9,006 nucleotides of DNA from CAZFUY01 sp964522445 (GCA_964522445.1 CAZFUY010000112.1:1-9006); one strand, 5' to 3'. Positions 1 to 7,707 are shown, counted from the stretch's first letter. Notes: generated by a model from the sequence alone, not told the origin. Numbers and translations: made by a program.

Positions 1-10
1 CACAAAAAAA

Positions 11-322
11 CTAATAAAACTTACGATCCTTACGACGCTTACCCGCCTGCTGAATCACCACACCTTTAATATTTTTAAGACCCGCAAATTCTTCTGTTTC
101 ATAAATATCATTTAGTGGTGCAAGAAAATGTTTTTCATCATGAAAACGATACTGACGAAAAGTATATTCATCATTATGCCAGGCAACAACATAGCAGCCA
201 TCCCTGACAATACCTTCAGGATCAACAATAATTACCACACCATCCATAAACTCAGGCTGCATAGCATCGCCTAAAACCTGGAGAGCAAATGGCTCTGCTT
301 TACTACAAGATGATGCTTCCAT
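11..322 (-). CDS. S24/LexA-like peptidase-fold protein, catalytic dyad lost
   Basis: This is a small protein (103 residues from 322, 112 if started at 349) that is essentially a lone S24 signal-peptidase/LexA C-terminal fold with no helix-turn-helix. In 112-residue numbering, the usual GDSM motif reads GDAM, so the nucleophilic Ser is Ala29. The position matching LexA Lys156 (28 residues after the conserved Gly37) is Arg65. Both dyad residues are therefore replaced, and self-cleavage or proteolysis is not expected. The tail is basic (KRRKDRK). I chose the start at 322 because AAGAGG lies 7 bases upstream of that ATG, while a TATAAT box ends only 2 bases before the ATG at 349 and would start transcription at or inside that codon. 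It is divergent from the SlyD-like gene. The fold assignment is solid; the role is unknown, perhaps a binding or regulatory module. Confidence 0.8.
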   Translation of the reverse strand: MEASSCSKAEPFALQVLGDAMQPEFMDGVVIIVDPEGIVRDGCYVVAWHNDEYTFRQYRFHDEKHFLAPLNDIYETEEFAGLKNIKGVVIQQAGKRRKDRKFY

Positions 323-329
323 TGGTAAA

Positions 330-335
330 CCTCTT
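330..335 (-). promoter_or_regulatory. Shine-Dalgarno deciding the S24-like start
   Basis: On the minus strand this reads AAGAGG, 7 bases from the ATG at 322-320. The longer alternative start at 349 has no such site, so this favours the 103-residue form. Confidence 0.6.
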
Positions 336-351
336 AAAAATACGGACATCT

Positions 352-379
352 ATTATACATGATCAACAAATGATCAAAA
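352..379 (-). promoter_or_regulatory. Candidate sigma70 promoter of the S24-like gene
   Basis: The minus strand carries a perfect TATAAT at 357-352. A weak -35 candidate, TTTTGA, lies at 379-374 with a 16-base spacer. The TGATCA palindrome at 360-376 fills the spacer, so a bound protein there would block polymerase. The -10 is clear; the -35 is poor. Confidence 0.5.
360..376. promoter_or_regulatory. Paired TGATCA palindrome, candidate operator
   Basis: TGATCA occurs at 360-365 and 371-376 with a 5-base spacer (ACAAA). Because each half is itself palindromic, the copies are both direct and inverted repeats with an 11-base period, about one helical turn. It sits between the -10 and the presumed -35 of the S24-like promoter. 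No known regulator is assigned; it is not an FNR box. Confidence 0.4.
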
Positions 380-449
380 CAATAAATATATTGAGGAATA
401 TCAATTAGTTAAAAATACACCCCGTCTATCAATTCATGTCACTTATAGC

Positions 450-477
450 TTACCCAGATCAATATCTGGTGTATAAT
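450..477 (+). promoter_or_regulatory. Candidate sigma70 promoter of the SlyD-like gene
   Basis: A perfect TATAAT lies at 472-477, giving a predicted start near 484 and a leader of about 35 bases. The -35 is weak (TTACCC at 450-455, 16-base spacer). A poor -35 with a palindrome in the spacer suggests an assisted or repressed promoter. Confidence 0.5.
454..469. promoter_or_regulatory. Perfect palindrome in the promoter spacer, candidate operator
   Basis: CCAGAT (454-459), CAAT, ATCTGG (464-469) form a perfect 6+4+6 inverted repeat ending 2 bases before the -10 of the SlyD-like gene. The position suits a repressor or a spacer-distorting regulator. The binding protein is unknown. Confidence 0.4.
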
Positions 478-519
478 ATACGCCCTTAATTATTCACTAT
501 AGAAACAAGCACTTACATC

Positions 520-1008
520 ATGAAAGATCAACGCATCAGCCGAAACAAAGTTGTTCAATTCACATACACCATTTGCGATGACGATGGTAATGTCGTCGAG
601 CAAGTTGATCTGCCCGTTCAATACGTCCATGGCGCAAGCTCTATGGGACTAATCGAGCGTGTTGAGCGCGCTTTAGATGGTGCTCGCGTAGGCGATAAAG
701 TCGAGGCTGCAGTACCGCCTGCTGAGGGTTTTGGTGAACATGATCCTGACCTGACATTTGAAGATGATATCGATAATGTTCCGCCTCAATTTCGTAAAGT
801 AGGCACTAAAGTAGAAATGGCAAATGATGAGGGTGAAACCAAAGAATTTGTTATTACAAAAATAGACGATAAAAAGGTAACTATTGATGGCAACCATCCA
901 CTGGCTGGAAAAACGGCCAAGTTTACCGTTACCGTTTTGTCTGTTCGTGATGCAACTGCTGATGAAATCAAAAATGGCGTTTCAAACGATAACGTGCCTA
1001 TGCATTAA
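520..1008 (+). CDS. SlyD-like FKBP-type peptidyl-prolyl cis-trans isomerase
   Basis: A 162-residue cytoplasmic FKBP of the SlyD class, expected to isomerise X-Pro bonds and act as a folding chaperone. The FKBP half begins with a strand near residues 11-17 and YVHG at 35-38. An IF/flap insert (about 75-125) follows, then the diagnostic NHPLAGK at 125-131 and VRDAT at 142-146. There is no signal peptide. The His/Cys-rich metal-binding tail of E. coli SlyD is absent: the protein ends a few residues after the core, so a nickel-delivery role is not supported. No clear Shine-Dalgarno precedes the ATG. It is divergent from the S24-like gene, and its last 11 bases overlap the end of the convergent kinase gene. 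The family call is firm; the specific paralogue name is not. Confidence 0.92.
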   Translation: MKDQRISRNKVVQFTYTICDDDGNVVEQVDLPVQYVHGASSMGLIERVERALDGARVGDKVEAAVPPAEGFGEHDPDLTFEDDIDNVPPQFRKVGTKVEMANDEGETKEFVITKIDDKKVTIDGNHPLAGKTAKFTVTVLSVRDATADEIKNGVSNDNVPMH

Positions 1009-4000
1009 GCAGGTCTCGCACTCTTTGCAATAGCGCCCGTGAATTAAAAGGCTTAAGCAATAAATTCTTCTGCAAGCTCTCATCAACCATATCCATATTA
1101 CTGTTATCTGCAAAACCACTGGCTAGCTGAATTTTTATAGTGGGGTATTTTTCCTTAACAATTGCAGACAATTGATAGCCATCCATCTCAGGCATAATAA
1201 TGTCAGAAATCAGCAGTTCAATGGATTTATTCTGTTCCAGAATACCCAGCGCTTTTTTAGCGTTTTCAGCAGCAATAACATTAAAGCCATGTTGCCTCAG
1301 TATTTCACAGCTTAAGCTAAGTAATGCAGGTTCATCATCCACAACCAGAATAGTTTCACTGCCTATAATATCTGCCGCCTTACTTTCTTCCAGCAATTGC
1401 TCTTTACGGCTCGCTTTATAATAACGGGGAAAATAGAGTGTAAATAAAGTGCCGTGATCTGGTTCAGAATAAACTTTAATTGCACCCTTACTACGTTTCA
1501 CAAAACCATAGACCTGACTTAAACCCAGACCTGTGCCTTTTTTACCCTTGGTTGAGAAAAAAGGTTCAAATATTTTTTCTTTAGTTGCTTCATTCATACC
1601 ACAACCTGTATCCGTAATACTAAACAAAACATAGTCACCAGGTAAAATGGCTAATGACTGCGCTTCTATCTGATTCACTTTCTGATTGCGGGTCTGAATA
1701 ATTAACTGACCACTGCCTTCTATAGCATGCATGGCATTGATGCTCATATTAAGAATAGCATCTTCCATATCACTATCATCAAGCCAGACTGGCCATAAAT
1801 TTTCTTCCAGTTTAAACACCAGTTTAATACGTGCTGTCAGCGTTTTTTCAAGCATATGTTGTTCATTCTGCAACAACGCATTAAGGTTTAAACAATCTGC
1901 TTCAGATGTTTTTTGTCGAGTAAAAGCAAGTAGTTTTTTGGTTAGCTTAGCACCACGCTCACCCGCATGATGGATTTCATGGGCATATTTGGCCAGCTCA
2001 GGCTGCTCACTCAATGCATCTTCTAATAATCCGGCATAGCCCATAACAACACCAAGCATATTATTATAATCATGTGCAATGCCACCTGTGAGTTTACCTA
2101 ACGCATCCATTTTCTGGGTACGGCGCAGGCTTGCTTCAAGACTGGTCTGTTCAGTAATATCCTGAATGATACCGCTGGAACGAACAGGATTGCCTGCATC
2201 ATCATAAAAAGTCTTACAACGTTCGTGAACATATTTAATAGTGCCATCAGGCATACGTAACCGATGATCAATTACATAAGGTGTTTTGTTTTTAACTGAC
2301 TCTGCATAAGCAACATTTACTTTTTCACGGTCATCTGGGTGTATTGCATTTAAAAAAGCTTCATATGAAGCCTCAAATTTCTCTGGGTCAATATCAAATA
2401 TACGATAAATTTCATCCGACCACTCCAGCCTGTTTTTTACTAAATCCAGTTCCCAGCTTCCAATATGAGCCATGCGTTGTGCATCAGCCAGGCGTTGTGT
2501 ATTTACCTGTAATGCTTCCTCTCCCTTTAAACGTTCCAGTTCTGCTGTTGCTCGAATAGCAAAGATGCGCAGGATGCTTTCAACCTGTTTAATATTCTCC
2601 ATGGGTTTATTATCTATCACCACAATCAGACCAATATGTTTACCACTGGAATCTATCAGGGGAGCACCTATGTAACTTTGTGCTTCCATCTCTACCAACA
2701 TAAGATCATCAGGGAATAGTTGCTGAATATTACTGGGATAAGATCGAATCCTGTCACTATCTCCCTCTATTACATGGCAACAGGGAGTGCCTTCCAGGTC
2801 ATAACTCAAGTTATCAGTAATTTCCCCATGGATACACAGGGCAACGGTTGTAATGCTATTTTCTTTGTGCTCATCCAGCAGACCAATAACGATATATTCA
2901 ACATCAAAAATTTCTGCAAGATGTACTGCCAACGACTGAAAAAATGCCTCACCAATCTGAGCCGAAACACCCGTCGCAATATTATGCATAATCTCCCCTG
3001 TATGTTTACGCTCAGTAATATCCGTTGACATACAACACACCGCATAAATATTTCCATCTGCATTAAATAATGGAAATTTAATGGAAGCATAAGTACGGGA
3101 GCCATCTTTGTGGGGGATTTCTTCCTCAAATTCCAGTGTATATTTTGCATCAAGCACAGCATTATCATTGGCCTGCATCTTATCAGCAATATCTTTGGGG
3201 AAGATGTCATGCAGGTTCTTGCCTGTAATATCTTCACGTTTTATATGGAATAGCTGTTCAAATTGCCAATTAATAAATGTAAAACAGCCATCCATGTCTT
3301 TAACATAAACAATTGCAGGGGAGTTATCCATAATAGCCTGCAAATTATATTTACTTTTGGCTACCGTCTCACGTAATTGATATTGTTCAGTGACATCATT
3401 AAAGATAAGCACCATACCAAGAATATTATTATCTCCATTACGTATTGGTGCTGCTGAATCTGCTATCTGATATTCTGTACCATCTCTTGATATAAGCGTT
3501 GTGTGATTACTAAGATAAACAGTTTCGCCGGTAGAGATAACTTTCTCGACAGGATTTTCAATCAGCTCACGGGTGCTTGCATCAATAATAGGAAAGACAC
3601 TTTTTACCGACTTCCCTCGCGCCTCTTCAAACAGCCAGCCTGTTAATTGTTCTGCAACAGGATTCATTCGAGTAATATTACCCTGTGCATCAGTTGCAAT
3701 AACAGCATCACCAATACTATTGAGTGTAATAGCAAGATCCTGTTCTCGTTGCCGGATTTGGTTAACCATCTTATTTATAGATCGTTCAACCTGTCCTATT
3801 TCATCCATACTATCTTCATGAAATACAACACCGTCCTTACCCAAAGCGATCTGTTGGGCAATATCACTTAATCGACTCATGCGATCTGTAACCAGATGTC
3901 GTATTAGATATTGAATAATAAAATAGATAAAAACAAATAAACCCACAAGAAAAGCAAATCCTGTAAGGTGTCTTTGCATAGCCGCCTTATTTACCACATC

Positions 4001-4606
4001 AACAGGCAACTTGATACTAAGAATTCCTCGCAAATCACCTAATTTATAATCATAAGCATTGGCATAAAGTTTTCGGATGGTCGGCGGTGCGTCTTCTCGA
4101 CTGCCATGACATTTTAAACAGTACTGTTCTATCCAGATAGGTTGCGAATAGTGAAAAAACTCTTCTCCCTGGGTATTTTTAAAAGAGACCAGGCGCTCTT
4201 TCTCTTCTTTATTTGCACGAAAAAACTGAATTGATTCCATTTCAATAGCATCGGCACGATTGTCCGAATTACGAGGACGATCACTGACATTATTAAAGCT
4301 AAGGCCCGTATCTACCCAGTTTTTAAAATCATCTGAGATTCTTTTAAGAGCATGAGCCGGAAGAAAGCCCAGAGTTTTATCATTTAGAGGAATGCCACTA
4401 TCGATAAACTGATGATGATAAACTCGACGAGTCGCCATCAACACACCACGTACAGATCGAGCTTCATTGAGTATTCGATCAATAACTTCATTTCTGGATG
4501 CATGATATTGCAGAACAGCACCAATAATGAGTGCCATAAAAAAAACCAGACCTACAACTGTAAACAGCTTTGTTTTGATACTCCAGTCTTTAAAATGTGT
4601 TGTCAT
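998..4606 (-). CDS. Hybrid sensor histidine kinase with periplasmic c-type heme (DUF3365) sensor
   Basis: A 1202-residue membrane hybrid kinase. Membrane segments lie at about residues 13-34 and 214-236. Between them is a periplasmic domain resembling DUF3365 (Tll0287-like) with the heme-c motif CLKCH (C163, C166, H167). HAMP (about 236-290), PAS (292-408), PAS (418-532), GAF (545-692) and PAS (712-818) follow. HisKA has phospho-acceptor H845 in HDYNN. The ATPase has N957, DTGCGM at 999-1004, FEPFF at 1013-1017 and GTGLGL at 1024-1029. The receiver has D1135, acidic D1090/D1091 and K1185. All catalytic residues are present. The ATG has TAAGG 7 bases upstream. It lies 215 bases downstream of the FisR-like gene on the same strand with no obvious terminator between. 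Inferred role: heme-based redox or gas sensing; the partner HPt or regulator is not in the window. Confidence 0.93.
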   Translation of the reverse strand: MTTHFKDWSIKTKLFTVVGLVFFMALIIGAVLQYHASRNEVIDRILNEARSVRGVLMATRRVYHHQFIDSGIPLNDKTLGFLPAHALKRISDDFKNWVDTGLSFNNVSDRPRNSDNRADAIEMESIQFFRANKEEKERLVSFKNTQGEEFFHYSQPIWIEQYCLKCHGSREDAPPTIRKLYANAYDYKLGDLRGILSIKLPVDVVNKAAMQRHLTGFAFLVGLFVFIYFIIQYLIRHLVTDRMSRLSDIAQQIALGKDGVVFHEDSMDEIGQVERSINKMVNQIRQREQDLAITLNSIGDAVIATDAQGNITRMNPVAEQLTGWLFEEARGKSVKSVFPIIDASTRELIENPVEKVISTGETVYLSNHTTLISRDGTEYQIADSAAPIRNGDNNILGMVLIFNDVTEQYQLRETVAKSKYNLQAIMDNSPAIVYVKDMDGCFTFINWQFEQLFHIKREDITGKNLHDIFPKDIADKMQANDNAVLDAKYTLEFEEEIPHKDGSRTYASIKFPLFNADGNIYAVCCMSTDITERKHTGEIMHNIATGVSAQIGEAFFQSLAVHLAEIFDVEYIVIGLLDEHKENSITTVALCIHGEITDNLSYDLEGTPCCHVIEGDSDRIRSYPSNIQQLFPDDLMLVEMEAQSYIGAPLIDSSGKHIGLIVVIDNKPMENIKQVESILRIFAIRATAELERLKGEEALQVNTQRLADAQRMAHIGSWELDLVKNRLEWSDEIYRIFDIDPEKFEASYEAFLNAIHPDDREKVNVAYAESVKNKTPYVIDHRLRMPDGTIKYVHERCKTFYDDAGNPVRSSGIIQDITEQTSLEASLRRTQKMDALGKLTGGIAHDYNNMLGVVMGYAGLLEDALSEQPELAKYAHEIHHAGERGAKLTKKLLAFTRQKTSEADCLNLNALLQNEQHMLEKTLTARIKLVFKLEENLWPVWLDDSDMEDAILNMSINAMHAIEGSGQLIIQTRNQKVNQIEAQSLAILPGDYVLFSITDTGCGMNEATKEKIFEPFFSTKGKKGTGLGLSQVYGFVKRSKGAIKVYSEPDHGTLFTLYFPRYYKASRKEQLLEESKAADIIGSETILVVDDEPALLSLSCEILRQHGFNVIAAENAKKALGILEQNKSIELLISDIIMPEMDGYQLSAIVKEKYPTIKIQLASGFADNSNMDMVDESLQKNLLLKPFNSRALLQRVRDLLNA

Positions 4607-4631
4607 ACAATGACCTTACGTCCCTTAATAT

Positions 4632-4650
4632 CATTAAAAATAATTTAATG
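4632..4650. repeat. Perfect inverted repeat in the kinase leader
   Basis: CATTAAA, 5 bases (AATAA), TTTAATG form a perfect 7+5+7 palindrome 26 bases before the kinase ATG. It could be an operator or a weak leader hairpin. The surrounding gap (4607-4821) is very AT-rich. Farther upstream a minus-strand TATAAT at 4713-4708 is a possible -10 without a convincing -35. Confidence 0.3.
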
Positions 4651-4821
4651 TTAATCCATAGTGCATATTTATTTATGAGTATCTATTAAGTTAAAACTAA
4701 TTTACAAATTATAGTATATTCCTGACGCTTAACCACTTCATTTATAACATCTTCAGAAATCCATCAGATAACATATCTTTAATTATTTGTCCTGTAATAA
4801 TAACTATTAACTTAAGAAAAA

Positions 4822-6141
4822 CTAATCTAGCTGCTCAAGCTTCCTGTATAAAGTCCGTTCACTCACACCTAATTTTTTTGCCAGTTCAACTTTATTATCA
4901 ACTCGTGTTATAGCCCAGTTTAAATACCGTTTTTCCAGTTCTTTAAAGCTAATCAAATCTGAAAAACAGGCTTTATCTTTTGTATCAACTTCAATTGCAC
5001 ACTCTTCTGGTAAATGATGTTCTTCAATAACATCGCCATCCGCCATTAATGTTGAGCGTTGCACTATATTACTTAGTTCACGAATATTTCCCGGAAAGTC
5101 ATAACACCTTAATTGCTTTAAAGCTGCTTCTGACATCGTTATTTCACACTCTGGATAAAAACGTTTTAACATAGAATCAACCAGCAAAGGTATGTCTTCA
5201 ATTCTTTCTCTTAATGCGGGCAAATGTAATGGAAAAGCACTGATGCGATAATATAAATCTTTTCTAAATTCACCGTCATCAACCATCAGTTTTATATTTC
5301 TATGTGTTGCTGAGATTAAACGAAAGTCAGTTTTTAAAGGCTCTACACCACCTACACGTCTAAAAGTTCCCGTTTCCATTAATCGCAGTAATTTAGTTTG
5401 TAAATTTAATGGAATATCACCCGTTTCATCTAGAAATAAAGTGCCTCCACCAGCGGCTTCGACCAGACCAATTTTTCGTGTATGGGCACCTGTAAAAGCA
5501 CCTTTCTCATGGCCAAATAATTCACTCTCAAATAATGATTCTGTAAGCCCCGAACAATCCACTGCAACAAAAGGCCCTTTAGCTCGAACACTGGCCTTAT
5601 GAATAGCTTCAGCTACCAGCTCTTTGCCTGTGCCTGATTCGCCCTGCAATAAAACACTCACATCACTACAGGCGACTCGTTGAACCATTTCAATAACTGT
5701 ATTAAACGCAATAGAACGCCCAACTAATCCTTCCGCCTGTGGTTTGGTACTGGCACATTTAACCGATGCCATAGTTTCCAGAAAATATTCTATTTCGCCA
5801 TTTTTATCATGAATAGGACTCAATTGAACATCCACATGCTCATCACCAAATTCAGTATGATGTACGTGCAAAGAGCGTTGTGCAGTCCTGCTTTCAAGGC
5901 ACAGTTTTAGCGGACAGGTCTCTCCCTCAAGATCACAGGGTTTCTTATAGTGATGAGATATTTCATAACAATGGCTCTTACCATCAACCTTAAAACCATA
6001 TTGCTTTTGATAAGCCTCATTGGCAGCAACAATGACATAATGCCTGTCCATTAATATGGTTGGGTTGATATAACCATTAAGCATCTCATCTACAAATTTA
6101 TCACCACAAAAATGTTTTTCTAAAATTTTTCTGGAAGTCAT
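4822..6141 (-). CDS. fisR: Sigma54-dependent activator, FisR-like sulfane-sulfur sensor
   Basis: A 439-residue bacterial enhancer-binding protein. A PAS-type sensor (about 20-125) is followed by a complete AAA+ domain: Walker A GESGTGKE at 167-174, the sigma54-contact loop GAFTGA at 214-219, Walker B GGTLFLDE at 232-239, and GNIREL at 351-356. A Fis-type helix-turn-helix ends the protein (about 395-437). The PAS has C58, C69 and C76, with spacings of 11 and 7 residues. As I recall, FisR of Cupriavidus pinatubonensis uses C53, C64 and C71, the same spacing, to sense polysulfide and activate sqr. An additional C81 is present. The ATG has AGGA 9 bases upstream. It is divergent from sqr, which carries a -24/-12 promoter and an upstream inverted repeat, so local activation of sqr is the natural inference. 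The activator class is certain; the ligand is inferred. Confidence 0.92.
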   Translation of the reverse strand: MTSRKILEKHFCGDKFVDEMLNGYINPTILMDRHYVIVAANEAYQKQYGFKVDGKSHCYEISHHYKKPCDLEGETCPLKLCLESRTAQRSLHVHHTEFGDEHVDVQLSPIHDKNGEIEYFLETMASVKCASTKPQAEGLVGRSIAFNTVIEMVQRVACSDVSVLLQGESGTGKELVAEAIHKASVRAKGPFVAVDCSGLTESLFESELFGHEKGAFTGAHTRKIGLVEAAGGGTLFLDETGDIPLNLQTKLLRLMETGTFRRVGGVEPLKTDFRLISATHRNIKLMVDDGEFRKDLYYRISAFPLHLPALRERIEDIPLLVDSMLKRFYPECEITMSEAALKQLRCYDFPGNIRELSNIVQRSTLMADGDVIEEHHLPEECAIEVDTKDKACFSDLISFKELEKRYLNWAITRVDNKVELAKKLGVSERTLYRKLEQLD

Positions 6142-6174
6142 AAAAGTAAATCCTGAAGCAATTTATTGAAGTTC

Positions 6175-6217
6175 GTCATTTATGTCATAACCTTATAATA
6201 AGCATGACATAAATGAC
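6175..6217. promoter_or_regulatory. Perfect 14-bp inverted repeat, putative upstream activator site
   Basis: GTCATTTATGTCAT at 6175-6188 is exactly mirrored by ATGACATAAATGAC at 6204-6217, with a 15-base spacer. Each arm contains an internal repeat with a 9-base step (GTCAT at 6175 and 6184; TGACAT at 6205 and 6214). The centre is near 6196, about 137 bases upstream of the predicted sqr start, within the usual range for sigma54 enhancers. It is also 34 bases from the activator's own ATG, so autoregulation is possible. Confidence 0.65.
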
Positions 6218-6306
6218 ATGAAATATCGATTTTTACTATCTATTTTTACCTATTAAATATAGGAAAACCAATATATCTCCTTGTTTTAATTGTTATTTTT
6301 TTATCA

Positions 6307-6321
6307 TGGCCTGAACCTTGC
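6307..6321 (+). promoter_or_regulatory. Sigma54 (-24/-12) promoter of sqr
   Basis: TGGC at 6307-6310, 7 bases, then TTGC at 6318-6321: the GG and GC elements have the exact consensus spacing. Predicted transcription start is near 6333, leaving a leader of about 31 bases with GAGG 8 bases before the sqr ATG. An adjacent activator with an intact GAFTGA loop supports it. No convincing IHF site was found in the AT-rich stretch between this and the upstream inverted repeat. Confidence 0.8.
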
Positions 6322-6363
6322 CATAGATTAATATAAATTAGCTACACAAATGAGGAAAATAAA

Positions 6364-7656
6364 ATGGCACATATTGCAATAATAGGAGCTGGTGTAGGTG
6401 GCCTGCCCTGCGCCTATGAAATGAAAGAAGCTCTGGGTAATAAACATCAAATCTCAATTATTAATGAACGGGATCATTTTCAGTTCACACCATCTAATCC
6501 CTGGGTTGCTGTAGGCTGGCGAACAGCAGAAAATATATCTGTTCCTCTTGCACCTGTACTGGCAAAAAAAGGCATTTATTTTATTCAGGACAGCGTTACT
6601 AAAATTGACGCTGAAAATAATAAACTGGAATTAAAAGGTGGCGACACAGTTCTTTACGACTATCTTGTTATTACCACGGGCCCAAGACTTGCTTTTGAAG
6701 AAGTACCGGGTTCAGGCCCTGAGGGTTACACATCATCAATTTGTAACACAGAACACGCCGTAACCGCCTTAGATCAATATAATAAACTGGTTGAAAATCC
6801 TGGCCCTGTTATTATTGGCGCGATGCCTTTTGCCAGTTGTTTTGGCCCAGCCTATGAATTCGCATTTATTCTTGATTGTGCATTACGCAAAAAGCGCATG
6901 CGCAACAAAGTACCTATGACATTTATTACTTCTGAACCTTACATCGGCCACCTGGGCCTTGGTGGTGTTGGTGACTCTAAAGGCATGCTGGAGAGCGATT
7001 TACGTAAGCACAACATCAAATTTATTACTAATGCTAAAACAACTAAAGTTGAAGATGGCATGATGTATGTGGATGAAATGGATGATGATGGAAATATTAA
7101 AAAGCAACATGAATTGCCTTTTGTTTATTCAATGATGCTTCCCGCATTTAAAGGTGTTGATGCTGTTGCTGAAGTTGAAGGCTTATGCAACCCACGTGGT
7201 TTTGTCATGATTGACGAATACCAGCGCAATCCAAAATATCAAAATATTTATTCTGCGGGTGTATGCGTTGCAATTCCTCCTGTTGAAGCCACTCCCGTAC
7301 CAACAGGTGCGCCTAAAACAGGTTATATGATCGAAACTATGGCCACAGCCATTGTGCATAATATTGCACATGAACTTGCCGGTGAAGCCCCAGAAACCTG
7401 TGGCACATGGAATGCAATCTGTCTGGCTGATATGGGAGATACAGGCGCTGCTTTTGTTGCATTGCCTCAAATTCCACCACGTAATGTTACCTGGTTTAAG
7501 AAAGGCAAATGGGTTCATCAGGCAAAAATTGGCTTTGAAAAATACTTTATTCGTAAGATGCGTAAAGGCAATACAGATCCATTATATGAGCGTTTTATTC
7601 TTAAAGCACTGGGTATTACCAAACTGGAAAAGCAGAAAACAGGAACAGACGCATAA
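6364..7656 (+). CDS. sqr: Sulfide:quinone oxidoreductase
   Basis: A 430-residue FAD enzyme that oxidises sulfide to polysulfide or persulfide sulfur and passes the electrons to the quinone pool. The N-terminal dinucleotide fold is GAGVGG at 8-13, with acidic E35 ending the second strand. The three cysteines of the SQR catalytic and sulfur-relay set are present: C127 (in SSICNTEH), C159 (in FASCFGP) and C353 (in NAICLADMGD). H131 and H196 match conserved histidines of the family. The C-terminal 50 residues form basic amphipathic helices expected to bind the membrane; there is no signal peptide. Length and many blocks (FQFTPSNPWV, FITSEPYIGHLG, PVPTGAPKTGYMIE) match, from memory, the Acidithiobacillus ferrooxidans enzyme. 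It is transcribed from the -24/-12 site and followed on the same strand by the peroxidase gene after 165 bases. Confidence 0.95.
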   Translation: MAHIAIIGAGVGGLPCAYEMKEALGNKHQISIINERDHFQFTPSNPWVAVGWRTAENISVPLAPVLAKKGIYFIQDSVTKIDAENNKLELKGGDTVLYDYLVITTGPRLAFEEVPGSGPEGYTSSICNTEHAVTALDQYNKLVENPGPVIIGAMPFASCFGPAYEFAFILDCALRKKRMRNKVPMTFITSEPYIGHLGLGGVGDSKGMLESDLRKHNIKFITNAKTTKVEDGMMYVDEMDDDGNIKKQHELPFVYSMMLPAFKGVDAVAEVEGLCNPRGFVMIDEYQRNPKYQNIYSAGVCVAIPPVEATPVPTGAPKTGYMIETMATAIVHNIAHELAGEAPETCGTWNAICLADMGDTGAAFVALPQIPPRNVTWFKKGKWVHQAKIGFEKYFIRKMRKGNTDPLYERFILKALGITKLEKQKTGTDA

Positions 7657-7657
7657 C

Positions 7658-7676
7658 CTGATAGTAAAAATATCAG
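7658..7676. repeat. Hairpin just after the sqr stop
   Basis: CTGATA, 7 bases, TATCAG: a perfect 6+7+6 inverted repeat starting 2 bases after the sqr stop. There is no T-run behind it. It could protect the 3' end of the sqr message. Confidence 0.3.
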
Positions 7677-7687
7677 CCACGCATATT

Positions 7688-7707
7688 GCCGGTAATGGAT
7701 GACCGGC
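7688..7707 (+). other. GC-rich hairpin between sqr and ccp, weak terminator or processing signal
   Basis: GCCGGT (7688-7693), an 8-base loop, ACCGGC (7702-7707), followed by a T-rich but interrupted TTGCTTATTATT. Without a continuous T-run it is at best a partial terminator, which would let some sqr transcript continue into ccp. Confidence 0.35.

Noticed and set aside
360..377. FNR-like box (TTGAT/ATCAA) upstream of the S24-like gene
   Set aside because: The halves do not form TTGAT-N4-ATCAA on either strand; they are TGATCA copies with a 5-base spacer.
2806..3237. 143-residue alternative reading frame within the kinase gene
   Set aside because: It is on the same strand but a different frame inside an intact multidomain ORF, has no recognisable domain, and is explained as a shadow ORF.
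6224..6236. IHF site between the upstream inverted repeat and the sqr promoter
   Set aside because: The best match to the IHF consensus has three mismatches in an AT-rich stretch where such matches are expected by chance.
7183..7518. 111-residue minus-strand ORF inside sqr
   Set aside because: It is antisense to a well-conserved SQR region with no recognisable domain; a shadow ORF.
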